Origin: Flavobacterium sp. WV_118_3
Lineage (GTDB): Bacteria > Bacteroidota > Bacteroidia > Flavobacteriales > Flavobacteriaceae
Reading direction: 5' to 3'
Length of the DNA: 64,000 nucleotides
NCBI RefSeq assembly: GCF_039778605.1
Contig: NZ_CP156060.1
Span: 2,728,001-2,792,000 of the forward strand
A program made the translations under genes and the position numbers. Position 1 is the first letter of the stretch; every line of letters starts with the position of its first letter. This document shows, piece after piece, positions 60,868-64,000 of this stretch. The notes beneath the pieces are model-generated. The model saw only the letters and a program-made list of their open reading frames with translations, did no database searches and had not been told where the DNA came from.

Positions 60868-62256
60868 ATGGATACTATTAAACAATACGTTCAGGAAAAT
60901 AAAGAACGTTTTATAAACGAATTAGTTGATTTATTAAAAATTCCCTCTGTAAGTGCCGACAGTGCTTACTCCCAAGATGTTATCGATACCGCCAATGCCG
61001 TTAAAGCCAGTCTGGAAAAAGCCGGATGCGATTTTGTAGAGCTTTGCGAGACACCAGGCTACCCTATTGTATACGGTGAAAAAATCATCGATCCGAAATT
61101 ACCTACGGTTTTAGTATACGGTCATTATGACGTACAACCGGCCGATCCGATCGAATTATGGACCTCTCCGCCGTTCGAACCGGTAATCAAAACAACCGAA
61201 TTACACCCTGACGGTGCTATTTTTGCGCGTGGCGCCTGCGACGACAAAGGTCAGATGTACATGCACGTAAAAGCATTGGAGTATATGGTCCAAACCAACA
61301 CACTTCCGTGTAACGTTAAATTCATGATCGAAGGTGAAGAAGAAGTGGGTTCTGCCAGCTTAGGATGGTTTGTTGAACGCAACCAGGAAAAACTGGCTAA
61401 CGACGTAATTCTGATTTCCGATACGGGAATGATTTCCAATACGCAGCCTTCCATCACAACCGGCCTTAGAGGTCTGAGTTATGTGGAAGTGGAAGTAACC
61501 GGACCAAATCGCGATTTACATTCCGGATTATACGGTGGAGCCGTAGCCAATCCGATTAATATACTGGCCAAAATGATTGCGTCACTTCACGATGAAAACA
61601 ATCATATTACCATTCCGGGATTCTATGATAAAGTACAGGAACTTTCAACAGAAGAAAGAGCCGAAATGGCAAAAGCACCTTTCTCTTTGGAGAATTATAA
61701 AAAAGCCCTAAATATTGACGATGTATACGGAGAAACCGGTTATGTAACCAACGAACGAAATTCCATCCGTCCAACATTGGATGTAAACGGAATCTGGGGC
61801 GGTTATACCGGTGAAGGCGCTAAAACCGTTATCGCCAGCAAGGCACATGCCAAAATATCGATGCGTTTGGTACCGAATCAGGATTGGAAAGAAATTACCG
61901 AATTATTCCAGAAACATTTCGAAAGCATCGCTCCTAAAGCCGTTAAAGTGGTTGTAAAACCACACCACGGCGGACAAGGTTATGTAACTCCGATCGACAG
62001 TATTGGCTATCAGGCGGCTGCCAAAGCGTATAACGATACCTTTGGTGTACAACCGATTCCGGTACGTTCCGGCGGAAGTATTCCAATCGTAGCTTTATTC
62101 GAAAAAGAATTGAAAAGCAAAACCATTTTAATGGGATTCGGATTGGATAGCGATGCCATCCATTCGCCAAACGAGCATTTCGGTGTATTTAATTACCTGA
62201 AAGGAATCGAAACCATTCCATTGTTCTACAAATATTTTACCGAACTGAGTAAATAG
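60868..62256 (+). CDS. M20 family dipeptidase
   Basis: The 462-residue di-zinc peptidase shows the M20 metal ligands: VLVYGHYDVQPADP (His, Asp), GACDDKGQMYMHVKALEYM (the bridging Asp), MIEGEEEVGS (the catalytic Glu pair) and DSDAIHSPNEHF (the last His). A lid/dimerisation domain with LHSGLYGGAVANP lies in the middle. No signal peptide, so it works in the cytoplasm on imported dipeptides, a natural end point for the POT transporters. A methyltransferase gene follows 20 bases later. Confidence 0.95.
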   Translation: MDTIKQYVQENKERFINELVDLLKIPSVSADSAYSQDVIDTANAVKASLEKAGCDFVELCETPGYPIVYGEKIIDPKLPTVLVYGHYDVQPADPIELWTSPPFEPVIKTTELHPDGAIFARGACDDKGQMYMHVKALEYMVQTNTLPCNVKFMIEGEEEVGSASLGWFVERNQEKLANDVILISDTGMISNTQPSITTGLRGLSYVEVEVTGPNRDLHSGLYGGAVANPINILAKMIASLHDENNHITIPGFYDKVQELSTEERAEMAKAPFSLENYKKALNIDDVYGETGYVTNERNSIRPTLDVNGIWGGYTGEGAKTVIASKAHAKISMRLVPNQDWKEITELFQKHFESIAPKAVKVVVKPHHGGQGYVTPIDSIGYQAAAKAYNDTFGVQPIPVRSGGSIPIVALFEKELKSKTILMGFGLDSDAIHSPNEHFGVFNYLKGIETIPLFYKYFTELSK

Positions 62257-62276
62257 AGTATTTACAACATATTACT

Positions 62277-62825
62277 TTGGACAAAAAATTTATATCCGAA
62301 GTCCTGAAATCAGGAGGAACTATTGGTGCTTTGTCACCGAGTTCCTCCTTTTTGGCTAAAAAAATGCTACGGCCAATCCGATTTAAAACCGCGCGTTGTA
62401 TCGTAGAGTATGGTCCGGGCACAGGAATTTTCACTTTAAAACTGCTGGAAAGACTACATCCCGAAGGAAAATTACTCATTTTTGAAGTCAACAAAGAGTT
62501 TTACGAAGCTTTAAAACAAATCAACGATCCCCGTCTGATTGTAATCAACGACAGTGCTGAAAAAATCGAATCGTATTTGCGTCACTACCATTGTTCGCAT
62601 GCCGATTTTATCGTATCGTCGCTCCCGCTTACCGTATTACCGGAAAATATGGTTCATAATATATTGATCAACTCAAAATATTGCCTTTCGGAATCCGGTG
62701 CTTTTATACAGTTTCAATATTCGCTAAAATTGCGTTCGAAGCTAAAATCTGTTTTCTCAAAAGTAAAAATCCGCTTTACTTTTTTCAACATTCCACCTGC
62801 TTTTGTTTTTATCTGCCGTAAATAA
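62277..62825 (+). CDS. Class I SAM-dependent methyltransferase, TTG start
   Basis: The 182-residue protein starts at TTG (MDKKFISEVLKSGGTIGAL); no earlier ATG exists in frame and the next is 29 codons in. The SAM motif is CIVEYGPGTGIFTLKLLERL, and the following acid is in LLIFEVNKEFYEAL. The overall pattern is close to phospholipid N-methyltransferase and KsgA-like enzymes. It stands 20 bases after the dipeptidase, with an unknown functional link. Substrate not assignable. Confidence 0.83.
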   Translation: MDKKFISEVLKSGGTIGALSPSSSFLAKKMLRPIRFKTARCIVEYGPGTGIFTLKLLERLHPEGKLLIFEVNKEFYEALKQINDPRLIVINDSAEKIESYLRHYHCSHADFIVSSLPLTVLPENMVHNILINSKYCLSESGAFIQFQYSLKLRSKLKSVFSKVKIRFTFFNIPPAFVFICRK

Positions 62826-62914
62826 TCGGTGGTCTTTCGGACTCTTTACAGTGTCACTTTCGCCTTTAATCCAAAATATATCAAGCTTTTACAACATTAT
62901 ATCTTTTTTGGCGT

Positions 62915-62922
62915 TACATTTG
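62915..62922 (+). promoter_or_regulatory. -7 box of the DUF4407 gene
   Basis: TACATTTG is an exact TAnnTTTG, 27 bases before the start at 62950. A clear -33 box was not found. Confidence 0.5.
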
Positions 62923-62949
62923 CATCATCATCAATCAAAATCATCAATC

Positions 62950-64000
62950 ATGTTAAAACGTTTTTTTATGCTGTGCTCCGGCGCAGACAAAAACCTCATC
63001 GATTCCTGTAGTAACGGGGAACAAAACAAATACGCCGGGATCGGAGCAACCGTATTTTTCACTGCCGTTATGGCTTTTATCGCAAGTGCCTACGCCTTGT
63101 ATACCGTTTTCGACAATGCGTATACGGCCGTTTTCTTTGGGATCGTCTGGGGATTGCTTATTTTTAATCTGGATCGTTTTATCGTTTCAACCATTCGGAA
63201 ACGCGACCGCTTCTGGAGCGAATTCCTACAAGCAACGCCACGGATTATTCTGGCAATGATCATCGCTATTGTTATCTCCAAACCATTGGAGATTAAAATA
63301 TTCGAAAAGGAAATCAATACCGTATTACTTAAAGAAAAAAATGCCATGGCTTTGGCAAATAAAAAGGAAGTCTCCAATTATTTCCAAACGGATCTGTCCA
63401 AAAATAAAGCCGAAATTGACGGTCTGAAAGCGGATATTCTTAAAAAAGAAAAAGAGGTTAACGATCTTTATACAACCTATATCACCGAAGCCGAAGGAAC
63501 CAAAGGAACCCTAAAACTAGGCAAAGGTCCGGTTTATAAAGAAAAACGCGATAAACACGATGCGGCTTTAAAAGAATTGGATACGTTGCGGAAAGTAAAT
63601 CTGGCCAGGATCATCGAAAAAGAGGCCAAAGCAAAGACTTTACAGGCCGAACTGGATAAAAAAGTGAGCGATACCCAACCGGTAATCGACGGTTTCGACG
63701 GTTTGATGGCGCGTATCAATGCGCTAAACAAACTACCAAGTCTGCCTTCGATTTTTATTATGCTTTTGTTTTTAGCGATCGAAACCTCACCCATTATTGC
63801 GAAGTTATTAGCCGCCAAAAGCGAATACGATTTTAAACTGGAAGATTCCGAAATGGCGCTTAAAACGCTGTTGGAACAAAACAACTACCAACGGGAATTG
63901 CAACGCACTACCGATGCCGGTATTTATGACGATGTGTATGCCGAAATACGACAGGATCGTGGATTGTACGACTATAAAAAGAAAAAAGCAATCGAATTAC
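62950..64000 (+). CDS. DUF4407 membrane protein, cut by the window end
   Basis: The open frame starts MLKRFFMLCSGADKNLIDSC and runs off the window after 350 codons without a stop. Two membrane helix pairs are visible, one near 32-70 (YAGIGATVFFTAVMAFIASAY, VFFGIVWGLLIFNLDRFIVS, the family's hallmark) and another near 95-110 with a last helix near 265-285 (SIFIMLLFLAIETSPIIAKLL). A Lys/Glu-rich coiled coil occupies about 130-250 between them, and another starts after 300. The DUF4407 family has no assigned function. The remainder lies outside the window. Confidence 0.88.
   Translation, partial: MLKRFFMLCSGADKNLIDSCSNGEQNKYAGIGATVFFTAVMAFIASAYALYTVFDNAYTAVFFGIVWGLLIFNLDRFIVSTIRKRDRFWSEFLQATPRIILAMIIAIVISKPLEIKIFEKEINTVLLKEKNAMALANKKEVSNYFQTDLSKNKAEIDGLKADILKKEKEVNDLYTTYITEAEGTKGTLKLGKGPVYKEKRDKHDAALKELDTLRKVNLARIIEKEAKAKTLQAELDKKVSDTQPVIDGFDGLMARINALNKLPSLPSIFIMLLFLAIETSPIIAKLLAAKSEYDFKLEDSEMALKTLLEQNNYQRELQRTTDAGIYDDVYAEIRQDRGLYDYKKKKAIEL

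Noticed and set aside
6990..62922. Many other near matches to TAnnTTTG
   Set aside because: The box is short and common in AT-rich DNA; only exact matches at sensible distances from starts were listed.
1..64000. CRISPR arrays, rRNA, prophage or integrase genes
   Set aside because: No regularly spaced repeats, rRNA segments or phage/recombinase motifs were found on reading through both strands.

Overview
The window comes from the chromosome of a member of the Bacteroidota, most likely a Flavobacteriaceae species close to Flavobacterium. The sequence shows type A sorting domains of the type IX secretion system, many promoters with the phylum's -7 box TAnnTTTG, few Shine-Dalgarno-like sites, split mevalonate-pathway genes, a GYDIA-family GHMP kinase, GH92 and AsmA/DUF4407 proteins, and moderate to low GC. 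No rRNA, CRISPR array, transposase, integrase or prophage was seen.

Layout. 1-1.2 kb: a GNAT-like protein overlapping an HTH protein, probably a toxin-antitoxin pair, with a palindrome in its promoter. 1.3-4.6 kb: Prc protease and an OppC-type permease. 4.8-9.7 kb: surE, a small membrane protein, lpxB, an NlpC/P60 lipoprotein and comEC. 9.7-19.6 kb (minus): one peptide-use operon, with a dipeptidyl peptidase, four tandem POT transporters and two exported thioredoxins. 19.8-22 kb: HMG-CoA reductase and GYDIA kinase. 22-28.3 kb (minus): coaX, an outer membrane protein, lptC, a 58-residue membrane protein, a CBS/CorC protein and a PpiD-like foldase. 28.4-31.6 kb: two tRNA-Phe genes with matching promoters and terminators, enclosing an unknown gene and a GH92 mannosidase.

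31.8-34.8 kb: a three-gene unit of propeller-like lipoprotein, ECF sigma factor with its own membrane anchor, and outer membrane barrel. 34.9-37.9 kb: two overlapping flavin amine oxidases. 38-40.8 kb: an unknown lipoprotein and a two-gene cassette of unknown function with a 15-base direct repeat on each side. 40.9-46.4 kb: AsmA-like protein, M3 peptidase and SnoaL-like protein. 46.4-50.4 kb (minus): mevalonate decarboxylase, mevalonate kinase, UbiA prenyltransferase and pseudouridine synthase. 50.5-52.5 kb: TspO, OmpA-like and helix-hairpin-helix proteins. 52.6-58 kb (minus): two type IX cargo proteins with near-identical upstream regions, next to a membrane-bound propeller/LytTR regulator. 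58-64 kb: BaiN-type flavoprotein, GDPD, lipoprotein, tRNA-Leu, M20 dipeptidase, methyltransferase and a DUF4407 gene cut by the window end.

The most promising undescribed systems are the LytTR regulator with a 22-base-period direct repeat at identical promoter positions before both cargo genes, the membrane-tethered sigma factor unit, the GNAT/HTH pair with its palindrome, and the unknown two-gene cassette at 39.2-40.8 kb. Function calls rest on motif recognition by eye; no database search was run.
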